Source: Schistosoma haematobium (Eukaryota > Platyhelminthes > Trematoda > Strigeidida > Schistosomatidae). From it: a stretch of DNA of 64,000 nucleotides. Of the stretch, positions 22,961 to 35,005 are shown piece by piece. The stretch lies in contig NC_067199.1 of the NCBI RefSeq assembly GCF_000699445.3, forward strand, positions 33,898,902 through 33,962,901. Reading direction: 5' to 3'. The notes beneath the pieces were generated by a model. That model was not told the DNA's origin. It was given only the letters and a program-made list of their open reading frames with translations, and searched no databases. Each line of letters starts with the position of its first letter. Position 1 is the first letter of the stretch. The translations under genes and the position numbers were made by a program.

Positions 22961-23144
22961 TGGTTTTGTTTTACTGATCGGTTGCAATCCTAAATAACAA
23001 TGGGAAGATACAAATAAAACAACGCCAAGTGAATTTAAGACATGTTTAGTTCATATAATATAAGATAAAATAATTCAGATGATAATATTTCCCTTGAATA
23101 CGAAAAAAATGTTTTATTACTATGGAGTTGTTTGATATCACAAA

Positions 23145-23490
23145 TCGATTAATGTTAGACTACAATTGAAAACCTGAAAGTGTTGAACGGTTGTTTCGTT
23201 CTATTATGGGGCTTTTCAGCAGTACGTATCTACTATTTCGATGGTGAGATTCAAATTCACGACCTTTAGCTGCAAAATGTAAACACTTAACTTCTAGATT
23301 AACGTATTGGCTAAGTGGCCTATAGGTTAAGCGTTCACACGCAAGACTGAAGGTTCTGGGTTTGAATCCCACGAGCTAGATCGTGGATGTTCACTGCTGA
23401 AGAATCCCATAATAAGACGAAATGGACGTTCAGTGGTTCCAGGTTTTCAATGATGGTCTAACATCAATCGATTTATGATCTCAACTAGGA
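23145..23490. repeat. Family A SINE, antisense then sense
   Basis: Antisense to about 23305, sense from about 23305 with A box TGGCCTATAGGTTAAGCG and B box GGGTTTGAATCCC. The sense ribozyme has CUGAAGA, GAAAU and GUU|CAGUGG, with a weakened stem II; residual activity is doubtful. Confidence 0.75.
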
Positions 23491-23499
23491 AAAAATTTT

Positions 23500-24655
23500 G
23501 TTATCTATATAAGATGTTATTGGAATTCATTTTATTTTACCTTGAAAGAAGCGTTATATTTAAAATATTAGAAAGATAAACATAATTACAATGGTATACA
23601 GTACACATTACTTATCATGTAATGAAAGTTTTAAAATGCTCTTGATTATTTTGTTTTTCAGAGTATTTTTTATTGCTCTCCTACGATACCACAATTCACA
23701 ATTGCTTTTATAAAAACCTAGGATATATGTTTATATATACCCTGAAATGATAATTGAAATACATTACATTGCAGTAATACATACACAAAATGAGTATTTT
23801 AAAAACAGTCAATATATTGTACATTTAGATGTTTTGTTATTCTCAAATATATCATTAAGATCTTAAAAATTGAAGTTATTTCATATAAGTTAAACCAAAC
23901 CCTACAGTGGTTTGTTTCCATTTCACGGAGTTATGACAAACAAGATTGCTAGGTTTGAAGCTATCGCGAGTTCACTTAATCGGTGAACGAGAACAAGACT
24001 CGGTGACCAAAGACCAGTAAGCTAGCTATTGATGCGTCCCAGCCCCGCTGACTAGAGGGAGAAGTCCAAGCTTGGAATGGGAAGTATATTCTGAAAAACA
24101 GTCAGAAACGAGTGATCATAACAATCACAATTCAAAACGTATATATATAGTGCAAAACCGTCCTCGAGGAGAATTATCAAATAACATACTAAAAGACTCA
24201 ACGGACCAATAGCATTTAAGATATTTCCCAGTGGGAAATACGACATGAAGGTGACAAGAGCGCCTTTGGCGCGAAGACAAAGAAATTCAAGTTTTCTAAA
24301 TAAAATTACAAAATTAGGTCCTTTCCCAAGTGAGTTCCGTGGATCTAACGTCCCCAACAAAGATATATTATCTTGTTCATAACACATGTGTACTACAAAC
24401 TAATCTCGAAAGATTCATCATTAGGTATAAATATATATACCTCAGTTGTTAGATAATTCATTTACAATTCAATCTAAATGATAAGGACAGGAGTAAAAAT
24501 TATTAAGCCAAATTAAATTGTTTGTTTACATGTTGAATATTGAAAATTTTAATCAAAATCTTCATCTGATAAACTTGATAATGATTTGCATAAATTAGTT
24601 GAATGTAAACATTCATTGTAAATTGATTGATTGTAAAGCATTGAATACTATAGTA
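23500..24655. other. Intronic DNA, no gene or repeat assigned
   Basis: The stretch 24000-24410 is relatively G+C-rich and holds a 111-codon open frame on the minus strand (24052-24387) with no recognisable family features; it may be an old retroelement fragment. Confidence 0.35.
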
Positions 24656-24659
24656 TTTA

Positions 24660-24975
24660 ATGCCAGATGGGTTTTGTGGATATTATCGTAATTTCAATGG
24701 TTAAGATCATGAGTCAGTGGATGTGTCGCTCGATTTCGTGGATTAGTTGAAGTTAAACATTAACACCGTTGGATGCCGGCCAGCTCAGTGGTCTAGTGGT
24801 TAAGTGCTCGCGCGCGAAACCAGTAGGTCCTGGGTTCGAATCTCGCAGGAGGTGAGGTCGTTGATGCACACTGCTGAGTAGTCTTACAATAGGACGAAAC
24901 GGCCGTCCAGTGTTTCCAGGTTTTCCATGGTGATCTAGCTTCAACTGGCTCATGATCTTAACCATTAAAATTACT
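24660..24975 (+). repeat. Family A SINE, sense, full head
   Basis: Head from about 24766 with A box (TGGTCTAGTGGTTAAGTGC) and B box (GGGTTCGAATC). Ribozyme at 24868-24913: ACACUG, CUGAGUA (core G to U), GAAAC, ACGGCCGU, GUC, CAGUGU. Stem I shows a paired change relative to the consensus (ACACUG/CAGUGU instead of GCACUG/CAGUGC). Confidence 0.8.
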
Positions 24976-25289
24976 ACAGTATTTATTAAACATATAGTTA
25001 TATGAGCTTTATTCAGTATTGTGCAGCTTCATTGAAAGTCATTATTTTAAAATTTACATTATATTTTCATGTGATGAAACTTGACAAATTTATTCTATGA
25101 ATATGTCGTTTAGCTAAGTAACCGATTTTTATTACAGTGTTGTCAAGTGAATGGATGAAATGATCAAAATGATCGTATATTAAACGTATAGAGTTCAATG
25201 AATTCAAAACTTATTTGCGTTTTAATTTTTATGTTTGTTGTTTGGGTTTTTCATTGATGTTTAGGACTTTGATTAATCTGTCTCTTTTG

Positions 25290-25585
25290 ACATATGTACA
25301 TCCTGTACGGATCACATCGATATTGAGGAATAAAGTCACACATGTTGATGGTTAGCCACCATCTAACTCGGTTTAGTATACTTACAGATAACTGTCTGAA
25401 CTCAATAACTCAGTGAATAACATAATGACATATAAAGCGAATGGTAGTGGGTTCATGTCACATAGTGAGCATTAACAGTGAGATACAGTTACATCCATCT
25501 AACTACTCACATTGAAGACGAAGCGCACATTCTGAATTTCACCACTAGCCATCATCCAACTCTGCTTATAATTATTTTTTTGTTA
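25290..25585 (+). repeat. Sm-alpha-type repeat, degenerate
   Basis: GGTAGTGGGTTCATGTC (B box), GTGAGCATTAACAGTGAGATAC, ACATCCATCTAACTACTCAC, then GAAGACGAAGCGCACATTC and CACTAGCCATCATCCAACTC follow the Sm-alpha order with a destroyed core. Confidence 0.6.
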
Positions 25586-25599
25586 TACAAAGCAATCCA

Positions 25600-26884
25600 A
25601 TTAATGACTCTAAGATCACTATATATAATTAGTTTATACATATAGAACACGATCATGATATTGTTAGACGTTCACATACAATCATCCTTGAACCTTAACT
25701 TTAAATGAATAATAAAATTTTATTATTTGAGAATACATTATATCTATCTTAGCAGATATACTGGTTATTTTAAACCTTGAAACATCATCCATAATACCAA
25801 CCTTATCAGTCAAATCCTTGAACCATGATTTATTTACTTCATAATTGAACTATTTGTATAAATCGTTCACTGAGCAAATAATGTTATATTTTATATCTTT
25901 TAAACTATATGTAAATGAAATAGTCATTTCCCTTCCGACTTTATTAAATATGTATATGTTAATTCCGTTATTGTTAATTCCTATTAATCATCACTTACAT
26001 AATCTGTTTGTCTATTTAAACAAACAATACAGAGAATGTATAAAACCTAATGAGTTTCATCCCCATATAGTAATAAATGAATGTTTATGTATGGACATGA
26101 ATACATCATAGTCAATAATGTGACTGTAATTCACTGTACTGTATGTAATTGTTCAGATACCAACCCATCTATCATAATAATGATAATACTTATATTTATC
26201 TGACAATTATTGTTCATGGGACTATTTGTTACTATTAATAGAATTATACTTTGAAAAATAGACATCTAACCATAGAATACAGGAAAAAGCCCACTATTAA
26301 CAATGAAGGTATACAATAGACACTGAATGAGTTTCATGAAGGAAACCGATAATTAATAAATTCTTATTAATGACATAGTTACTAATAGAATAGAGATTAT
26401 TTTGGAAACTACTAATAGTGTAGGGCTAAAATGAGAATAATAACATTGATATAATAAAAAGAATTGCATCACCGTTACCTAATATGTACAGGATATTTTA
26501 TCGATGTATTGTTATTTACACAATGACTTTAAGAGAGAAAACAAACCCAGATTGGTGTAAATTGTTCAATTACTGAGTTAGCTTTGATTGTATAAAAAAA
26601 TGTAGTTCCATCTATAGCGAGTATTGTAATAGATATTGTAGATAACAGATTGTATATGATTATGGTACAGTATTATAAATCTAATTATGTTTGGATAAGT
26701 AACAACTAACTTGTAAATAAAACCTAAGTTATATATGTTGAATTGTATATTCCTACTGTTGGTTTACACTAAGTAGGAGTCGTAAATTTATGTAGAAACA
26801 ATTATTTAATATACAGTGTCTTTCAGTGATTCTAAGCCAATATTGATTTAATAATGGAAATCGGTGGCTTTTTGTTTTAAGAAT
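25600..26884. other. A+T-rich intronic DNA, no gene seen
   Basis: An 88-codon frame at 25845-26111 lacks any family resemblance and is treated as chance. Confidence 0.4.
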
Positions 26885-27405
26885 TTATTCCAACACATAA
26901 ATATTGGTACAAGGAAGCGTCAAACAGATATGTGTCACACAAATTAATAGATTTAAGGGCTGGAATACGCCCAAACCGAAGCATGTGGTCCTTTTAGGAG
27001 GCCACACCCCAAGCCCCTGACTTGAAGGTCTAATCCATAAGGCAGTCGGGCAACGTAAGGAGATGCAGTTCCATGGTAGCAGATGACCAACGATAGGTTC
27101 ATACAACATTTGTTCCTCAGGATCCTGTCACATTTGCACACCATTGGTTTGGAATCAGGATTTTTCTGACTCCCCTATGTGGATCCTCCATATCCACCTA
27201 CCCGGTTAAAGCGTCGGATATTCGCTTTTCGTCCTCTCGATTTCTTAAACAACACCTTCGCTGCAAGAAGGCAGTGAGTAGGACTTCCCTCGTAGTGGTT
27301 GTATGCCCGTGGTTATATGAGAGCATTTGCATCGAGAGACCTGGCTCACCCCACTCTCGGCTAAACCAGGGCATCTGGAAGCTTTCTGTTTTGAGAAACA
27401 TTCTA
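26885..27405 (-). mobile_element. Retroelement 3' end, family F, antisense copy
   Basis: Inverse orientation copy of 12757-13255 (shares GGTCCTTTTAGGAGGCCAC, CCGGTTAAAGCGTCGGATATTCG and TTTCGTCCTCTCG). Contains only broken frames. No clear tail at its low-coordinate end. Confidence 0.55.
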
Positions 27406-27629
27406 TCAAATGTCTAATATTCCTATATTGAATTTAGATTATTTCACTGGTTTTCTGTAAAAAAACAAACATCAAGCCCTTCTTGTACAGAACATTGATT
27501 ATAAATGAATATTTTATTCAAGACTCCGAAATTATAATGTTCAAAATCACACCGATCCAATGTTTTTATTCGTTTATTACACAAACAGTAGTCTTAATAA
27601 TTACCCCTAACCATTTACAAAACTAAAAC

Positions 27630-27745
27630 TTCAACAGTTTAGATCATGAGTGAATTGAAGCTAGACCACCATGGAAAACCTGGAAGCACTGGACGGCCGT
27701 TTCGTCCTATTGTGGGAGTCCTCAGTAATGAGCATCCACAACTCC
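27630..27745 (-). repeat. Family A SINE 3' half, antisense, truncated
   Basis: The ribozyme segment keeps GAAAC, ACGGCCGU and GUC|CAGUGC, but stem I and II partners are changed (AUUACUGAGGACUCCC). Truncated before the tRNA-like head. Confidence 0.7.
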
Positions 27746-28139
27746 ACAAACAAAAATTATTTTAAAACTATATAACTTTCAATTGTTTTATCCTTATTCG
27801 TAAACGTTCAAAATTTCTAGTTCTGAAAAGTACTTCAAATTTCATCAAATACTAGTTCGACACATAATACTTAATGTCTTAGTCTATTAGTAATAAACGT
27901 CTGAGCCTATCCAGTGTTATCAGAGTGGAAGCATTTCTTTGGACATTAGGTCAATACTCCTTATTTGCTACTATTGGTACAGCTTATGTCAGTTCATTAT
28001 GAATCATAAATTTCGATCATCAGAGCTTAACAAAAAAAAAACCCGAATTAGTTGGGTTCTATCGTGTCACGCATGAGATAGCTATCCACCTTAGGCAATG
28101 GATAAGATACACGTGCAATATCATAAACTGACTAAAGTT

Positions 28140-28300
28140 AGATCTACATACCAATGACTATGGTCACGGAGGTCTAGAAGTTAAGTACTCGCTTAGGAGA
28201 TGGACGATACTAGATTTAAGTTGTGATAATTGCATGGATAAACATTGAAAGTCCTATACTGGGAACATACATCTATCCAATACTTTTTGCATATTAATAG
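28140..28300 (+). repeat. Diverged SINE head
   Basis: GGAGGTCTAGAAGTTAAGTACTCG resembles the family A A-box region; the remainder is diverged. Confidence 0.35.
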
Positions 28301-28764
28301 TTGTGTAATTAAAACTAATTTATAAAGAAAATTATAAAAGTTAACAATCGCCACAATCCCCTTCTCATTCATTTACTCCAATTGAACAATGTCCAATATA
28401 CTAAATTCAAAACAAAACAAAAAGATACATACACAATAATTATTTCCTAACCAATTTGACAACAACAAAAAATTATTTACGTAAATATTTCGAATTCATT
28501 TGCAGAAAAAAAAGAAAAAAATTTTTTTTGGTTGTTGTTTACTGAAAAACAATTTTTCTATGTTACCTAAATCACTCGAGGCAAAGAAGAAAAAAAAGAG
28601 AAAAGGAAATAGATCATAACAACTATTTTTTTTTTGTTTTTTCAAATCTTAAAATCAATGATTTATTTGTCTCATTTTATTGACAAAACAAAAAAAAGGC
28701 ACAACATTTCATGAGAAAACAAAAAGAACTATCTAATCATAATTGTATTAGTATTAGAAAGGGG

Positions 28765-29645
28765 AGGTTTTTGTAGATATGATTAGTCATTTCAATAGTA
28801 ATGATCATCAGTCAATCGGAGTTCTAGTGAGAAGCAGTAAACTAATGGAGTTCAACCGGACGTTTTGTGTGAGATAGTAACTCAGTAAAGACATTAATAC
28901 TGTTATATGCCGGTCAGCTCAGTGGTCTAGTGGTTAAACGTTATAGCAACTCACGTTTAATTGAGTTTGTTCACATTTAATTCGGTTAAGTCATTTTGTT
29001 AACTTATTAATGAACTGAGTGGTCCGTACAACAAGAACTTATCTATATCGTTGTATCTTTATTATTGTTGCGAATGTATGAGCATATATGCTTGAGCATT
29101 GCATTTATTCACGCTGCTAGCCTTACTACTAACCGCTTAATTGATTCGATGATTCATTCATTTCACTATGTATATATATGTCCATGTTATTCATGTTCAT
29201 TGCTCTCTCTCTCGCTTAATTGTTCTCTCTTATTCGTACTAATATTCGCTGACTCACTCTCTCGCTCGCTTGCCTTTCGGCATAACTCTTTCATGCTTGT
29301 TTAATGCACCAGTAATTCTGGATATCGGTGTGTGGTCCTATAATAAACATAATCAACACTTCGTATTCACCTTCTGATTAATATACCGTTGGGGCGCTAT
29401 CTAGTGACGGTTATCAAGACGAACTGTATACGAAGTTTATGGATTATATTGAATACTGACCACCACAACGTCCTCGCGCAAGACTGATCGGTCTTGGATT
29501 CTAATCTCGCGAGACAGGATCGTGAATGCACACTGCTGAGGAGTCTCACAATAGAACGAAACGGTTTTGGAGTGATTTCAGGTTTTCCATAGTGATCTAA
29601 CTTCAATCGACTCATGATCTCAACTATTGAAATAATTGTACTAGA
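28765..29645 (+). repeat. Family A SINE split by a solo LTR
   Basis: The 5' part 28765-28941 ends in GTCTAGTGGTTAAACGT; the 3' part resumes at 29469 with ACGTCCTCGCGCAAGACTG and runs to about 29640. Ribozyme half: CUGAGGA, weak stem II (GUCU/GAAC mismatch), GAAAC, variant stem I. Confidence 0.85.
28942..29468 (+). mobile_element. Solo LTR, 527 bp, 4-bp target duplication
   Basis: Begins TATAGCAACTCACGTTTAAT and ends GACCACCACA, flanked by ACGT at 28938-28941 and 29469-29472. A polyadenylation-like AATAAA lies near 29342. A truncated relative is at 58343-58505. First bases TA rather than TG. No internal genes, so it probably formed by LTR-LTR recombination. The open frame at 29065-29304 lies within it and is not considered a gene. 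Confidence 0.85.
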
Positions 29646-29649
29646 TTCT

Positions 29650-30190
29650 TTTTTCAATTGTGCTCTGTTTTTGATAACGTAGAAGTAAGGAATTCATATC
29701 ATAATCATTATATTTTTTATAGTAATACAGAATTGAAAGAATAAAGTAGTATTATATCAACTTTCGTTCAAGATTTGTAAACCTATTATATTTGTTCTGT
29801 TATTATTTTCTTAATTCTTCAAAGTTTCATATACAATACATAGAACATATTTCTGGATACAAGTTGGCAATAGAGTTGTTTATAATATACATTCCGTCTT
29901 GTTTGAAACTTATCAAAGAGGTATACTTGCATTTCAATGTTGATGTATATAGTGAAATTTGAACCGTAAGTTCATCATTATTTAAAAAACACACCATCAT
30001 AATGTCCATTAGGTTATCGATTGATAATAATGGATATGATAGAAGAGTATATACACAGTCTGGATTGATCTAATGATTGATTCGTATACATTTGTTCCGA
30101 TAATCTATCAAGTTATTGATAGCAATATTTGTAAAACAATTAAAATTGCACAACTCGTGATCTTTACAAGATATTTAAGCGAACAATATT
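29650..30190. other. A+T-rich intronic DNA
   Basis: No gene or repeat recognised. Confidence 0.4.
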
Positions 30191-30239
30191 GATTTTAAAT
30201 AGACCCTCATCAGGTTTTACTCTAATATTCAGTAATATT

Positions 30240-30472
30240 CCCATGTATATACGAAGCTATTAAAGCAATCAAGGGTGTCGTCACACTTGTTTGATAATGG
30301 TCATGCAGTAGATAGAAATAAGTCATTTAAAGTGAATAATTGTATTCTTACTAATTTTCTTTATGAGGTTCGATCTGGTCTCTTACAAAAAGCAGAAACT
30401 ATAGGGATTCGAGCTAACAATCCAAATCTTTGTATTCATAAGAAACGTATAACACTTTTATCAGTTCGTTGA
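30240..30472 (+). pseudogene. Penelope-like element, C-terminal endonuclease fragment
   Basis: Frame SSHLFDNGHAVDRNKSFKV ... AETIGIRANNPNLCIHKKRI ... TLLSVR, ending in TGA at 30470-30472, matches the C-terminal part of the GIY-YIG endonuclease of Penelope-like retroelements (H-x-x-x-x-GH...D...FKV, then EAIxI..NPxLCxxK). The reverse-transcriptase part is absent. Related short segments in opposite orientation flank it (around 30195-30235 and 30848-30900, sharing ATATTAGAGTA and CCTKATGAGG), in keeping with Penelope pseudo-LTRs. Confidence 0.7.
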
Positions 30473-30909
30473 CCGAACTAGCCTTAATCAAAGATTCTGT
30501 TTATCATTAATTTCTATACTCTCTGTTCGTTTAATATTTTGCCACCCTCATTTCTTATTTTTTCAAATATACGCTTCATTTATTTAAAGACTTCTTATTA
30601 TGTAATCTTATTGTTTTTATCAATGTTATTTTAGCATCTCTCATTCTCACGCTATGGACATATTTCCCATTGTGAAACGTGGATTCCAGCCTTTGTTATT
30701 CGTATTCTTATCACAACTAGTATACCTGACATCACACCATCAATTCGTACTCCTTATTTATGTAATCTATTCCACTGTTATCACTGACTCATAAACTGCC
30801 TTGATTGGTTTAACCATTTCGTATGTGCATATAAAAATTACTGTATATTAGAGTACAGCCTTATGAGGATCCAATGGAAAGCAATACTGCTCGTTTGTAT
30901 ATGGTATTC

Positions 30910-31480
30910 TAATTCACAATATGTGAATTTTTAAAATATTTACAAGAGTTATTCAAGCAGAAGTTTGAATAACACACATCAGAACATCGAAAATAGAACA
31001 ATTACTCCTTGCGAACTTATAAAACACAACTTATAGTCATAGAAATAATCACTTTCTATATTTATCTGCAAATATACAAGTAGGTAGCTAAAAACATAAC
31101 AATCTTAATCTGACCACATTATGTGAAAGGTTGACAAATAAGTTTCAGTCACCAACCATCTAATGATTACAGACATTCTCAATTGCCAAGCATTAACTAA
31201 TATGAAATTCAAATCTAAGGTTTACCACTGATTGTTTCCAATAGCATATCACTTAACCACAATGATCCTAATAGACAGATACTTGAAATATACGCTTCTT
31301 TGCAACGTGAATTATAGAAGTTGATTAACAGAACACTTATGGAATGTCGTCAACCATTGAACATTGAAAATTAACAGTTTTAACTGTTATGATATGTCAA
31401 GTTGATAAAAATATCGCATGTACCTAGAGTTAAGTCGAACAATTATTCACTGATAGATGTCACTCAGAGACGTTATATTG
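30910..31480. other. Intronic DNA, no gene seen
   Basis: Nothing recognised. Confidence 0.35.
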
Positions 31481-31506
31481 ACAGCCAGCTAATTATTTTC
31501 ATAACT

Positions 31507-31884
31507 GATTGATCACTCGGTGGTGAACAATGTCATTTCTGTCAGGTCCTTCTTAGTTCATATCAAATACTATCGACCAAGTTGCAATTTAACCACTAGT
31601 CTAGGTGACTTAACATTGCGTGCACTATGTTGAGATAGTATGGTGGTTGAAGCATCAGTTCCCTCAAGATTGCAGGTACACCTTGCTGACAAGTGCCAAA
31701 CATCACGAAACCCGTGTCCAGGGTTTCCTATTAACTACCTCCAACCATTATCTTATCTCAACATAGTGCAAGTAATGTCCATTCACCTAGACTAGTGGCC
31801 ACATTGCAAATTGGTCGATAGCATTCGATCTACACTAAGAAGGACATGACACACATGACATTAATCACCACCCAGTGATTAATC
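31507..31884. repeat. Family C SINE foldback, ~145-bp inverted arms
   Basis: Left arm 31507-31651 and right arm 31740-31884 are imperfect inverted copies with an 88-bp spacer. The spacer holds a hammerhead-like segment at 31681-31723 (+): CUGACAA, GUG...CAC stem II, GAAAC, stem III ACCCGUGU, GUC|CAGGG. One core base is changed (CUGANGA expected). Confidence 0.75.
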
Positions 31885-31919
31885 AATTGTGAATACATCT
31901 CAGTCCTACAAGAGGTCAG

Positions 31920-32035
31920 TCGTTGCCCGTATAGCTCCAATGGTAACACCTCTGACTGTAAAGCTGCGTGACATCGGATCGAATCTGTCAGAGAGCATTA
32001 GTTTCCTCAAGATTATTGGTAAATATTTTCTTAAG
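31920..32035 (-). repeat. Family C tRNA-like head
   Basis: On + the segment reads GCCCGTATAGCTCCAATGG (A-box-like), ACTGTAAAGC (anticodon loop like tRNA-Tyr GTA) and GGATCGAATCTGTCA (B-box-like), then CCTCAAGATTATTGG that continues into family C. A tRNA-derived SINE head rather than a working tRNA; pairing of the arms is poor. Confidence 0.55.
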
Positions 32036-32444
32036 CTATAAAAGTTAAATTAATAAAATATCAAAGGAGTTTTTTTTATTTTCAATTCTGATCCTCAAAA
32101 TCAGTTTAATTCCTTTTAAATCTACTAGATGAACTGAAAAATAATACATAAAATAAAGTGGAAATATTAAAATGACCTTTTAGAAAATGAAGCGGTTATT
32201 TTCAATACTTCTTATATTTAAAATCGTTATACTACTGAATAATATCTACAAATGATAATTATCTACATACTTAACTGGTGACATGATGATGATCTGTAGT
32301 TTATGGCCATAAATTATTTATGAATAATAATGATAATAATAATGAAAAGAATAATTCAAACAATCAAAGTGAATAGAATTAATGATGGTAAAGTTTAAAT
32401 ATTTTTATTCTTATAAAGATATTCAAATAAAATGGATTATTATC

Positions 32445-32825
32445 AGATGAGTTTTGTGGATATTATAGTAATTTCAATGATAAAGATCATGAGCTAGTTC
32501 AAGAGATATATCCTGGAGTTCTAGTGTGAAGCAGTAATCAGTGGAGTTCAATCAGGTCTGTTGTGAGATAGTAACTCACTGATGACAATGGTGGATGTTT
32601 CGCTCAATTTCGTGGATTAGTTGAAGCTAAACATTGACACCGTTGGATGTCGGCTCAGTGGTCTAGTGGTTAAGTGCTCGCGCGCAAAACCAGTAGGCCC
32701 AAGTTTCGAATCTCGCGGGGGGAGAGGTCGTGGATATGCACTGCTGAGGAGTCCCAGTGCTTCCAGGTTTTCCATGGTGGTCTGACTTCAACCGAATCAT
32801 GATCTTAACCATTGAAAATGGATTA
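32445..32825 (+). repeat. Family A SINE with precise loss of the ribozyme core
   Basis: Complete linker, head (TGGTCTAGTGGTTAAGTGC, TTTCGAATCTCGC) and 3' end. The sequence runs ATGCACTGCTGAGGAGTCC directly into CAGTGCTTCC: the stem II loop, GAAA strand and stem III (about 23 bases) are gone, with a GTCC microrepeat at the junction. Confidence 0.85.
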
Positions 32826-32959
32826 TATTGTTAATTGTAAGTCTACTTGTGAATTATATGAGGATGAAATGAAATTACTTTAATTAAGCTGTAATAAACT
32901 ATAAATATATATGTAAGAGAATGTTGATCGATGACGGGTTTCAGTTTGAAATTGAATAT

Positions 32960-33150
32960 TATTATAGGGGTTTGTGGAGACTGTTACATTTTCATTGTAT
33001 GTATCACGGAATAATCTTAGTTAAATAATCCGTAAACATCACAAGGTAATAAACATTTTTTGTGACCTAGTATGAGACTCTACAGTACTGCTAATCCACG
33101 ACCCAAACGTGGTCTCGATCAATTAACCACTGATGGAGCATCTAATAACT
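32960..33150 (-). repeat. Diverged family A SINE fragment
   Basis: GGGTTTGTGGAGACTGTTAC (3' end, antisense), CTAGTATGAGACTCTACAG and AACCACTGATGGAGCATC keep the family order. Confidence 0.45.
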
Positions 33151-33159
33151 TGAAATGGT

Positions 33160-34510
33160 ATTCTCACCATAATCAATGGGAAAATGTGTGACCAAGCGCA
33201 CTGACTGAAGTTAGAAATGTAAACTACCGGACGATAATTCAACTAGGTAATTAATACTAGAAAAGAACAACTGTCCAGTGTCTAACCAAAATCAGTTATT
33301 GACGTAAACTATGGGAAATGTATGGCTAATTTATTATGTCCAAGCATATGAACAAAGAAGTCATTCGACTTTATCGGCGAAAACAACCGGTTAATAATGT
33401 AATGTAATCGCTATTCATTTGTGATGACTACTACTTTAAAAAAAGAATATGCAAGCTAGCTTCATATGAAAAATAAAATAAAAAAATGATTTGAAACAAT
33501 CAGTTTGTATTTTACACATTCATCAGTATCTAAAATATGGGTATCTTCATCCAAACATCCCTCTGAAATTACTGTCTGATTCTCGAATTAACTGACGATA
33601 TAGTTATTTTTAAAGCTACTTGATCTTATAATGAGTCTATATGGAATCGTCACTTAAAAACAAAACAAAAACTAACCTTAAAACTGTTCCACCACTTCAT
33701 ACAATAACCGTGTTAAGTTGGATTCGAATTCATCACAGAATCTGTGCTATAATAAAGCTAATGCAATCACGTGAATCAGCCATTGAGCACAACGACAACT
33801 TTATGGATAGTAATGGTGAAAAATAGTTTTCAACAAATAAATTATTCTGTAAAAGTCAGAATAGTGACTTAGAAGTTAAGGCATTATCCTTTGAATCTAT
33901 CTGAGTCAGAAATCCGGTATCATTAACTTTAAACGTCATCATATTATCCATTTAGATACGGAGATCCCATAACCACATCCTTGTTCAAATTGAGTTAAGA
34001 TCAGTAATAGTTCATTTATCTTTACTCTATGAATGAATTTTTTCGCATTATTAGTCATTACAAATACGTTTTTATATATCATGTCGAATTTCAATAGTTT
34101 ACCATTTAAGTAATATAGGAAATAATGAAAAATTTATTACATCAACAAAAAGATTTCTCATGCATGTTAGGGACTGTTGTACTTCATTGTACTGTGACGA
34201 CAACAACAACAACCATGCTTCCAAAAATCTCTCAGTTAATAGATAGATAAACTAAAGACTGACTGAATGAAATTATCTTGAATGATTATATCATTTATTC
34301 ACTATGTGACCCAGTTTACTTGTTAAACAATCAAAATTATATAGCTTAACTACTAGTAAAGTTCAATTTTATAACGATGTCGATTCATGTAAATAAAAAA
34401 GTGCAAATGTCTGGTAATCCTTCATTTGTCGATATACGAGTATATTTGTAAACAAGAGATTATTAGCATGAGGTTTAATTTTATTCAGACCACCTATCGG
34501 TAATAAAGAA
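33160..34510. other. Intronic DNA, no gene seen
   Basis: A 61-codon frame (33641-33826) has no recognisable features. Confidence 0.4.
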
Positions 34511-34514
34511 TATC

Positions 34515-35005
34515 AGAAGGCGTTTTGTGTAGATTGTAGTAATTTAGACAGTTGAGATCATGAGTCAATTGAAGCTAGACCACCATGGAAAACCAGGAAG
34601 CACTGGACGGCCGTTCCATCCTATTGTGTGACTGCTGAGGACTCCTCCACAAAACCCCTTCTGATACTAATCAACATATGCTCACTGGTGACTGGCTTCA
34701 AGATATATATCCTGGAGCTCTAGTGAGAGGTAGTGACTAATGGAGTTCAACCGGGTCAGTTGTGAGGTAATAGCTCACTGATGACAATGGTGGATGTGTC
34801 ATTCAATTTCGTGGATTAGTTGAGGTTAGACATTAACTCCGTTGGATGCCGGTGAGCTCAGTGGTCTAGTTAGTTAAGCGCTTGTCGCGAGACTGATAGG
34901 TCCTGTGTTCGAATCCCGCGAGGCGGAGTCGTGGGTGCGCACTGTTGAGGAGTCTCACAATAGGGCAAAACGGCCTTGGAGTGCTTCCAGGTTCTGAATG
35001 GTTGT
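34515..35005. repeat. Family A SINE, antisense fragment plus sense unit
   Basis: Antisense 3' half to about 34640, then a sense unit with the full linker (CTCACTGGTGACTGGCTTC, CTCCGTTGGATGCC), head and ribozyme half (UUGAGGA, CAAAAC: inactive; variant GGAGUGC stem I). Confidence 0.8.

Noticed and set aside
24052..24387. 111-codon minus-strand open frame
   Set aside because: No recognisable protein family; probably an old repeat.
24766..24860. tRNA gene
   Set aside because: A and B boxes are good, but no complete cloverleaf forms and the same segment recurs in dozens of SINE copies. The same holds for 17000, 31920, 34855, 55195 and 60420.
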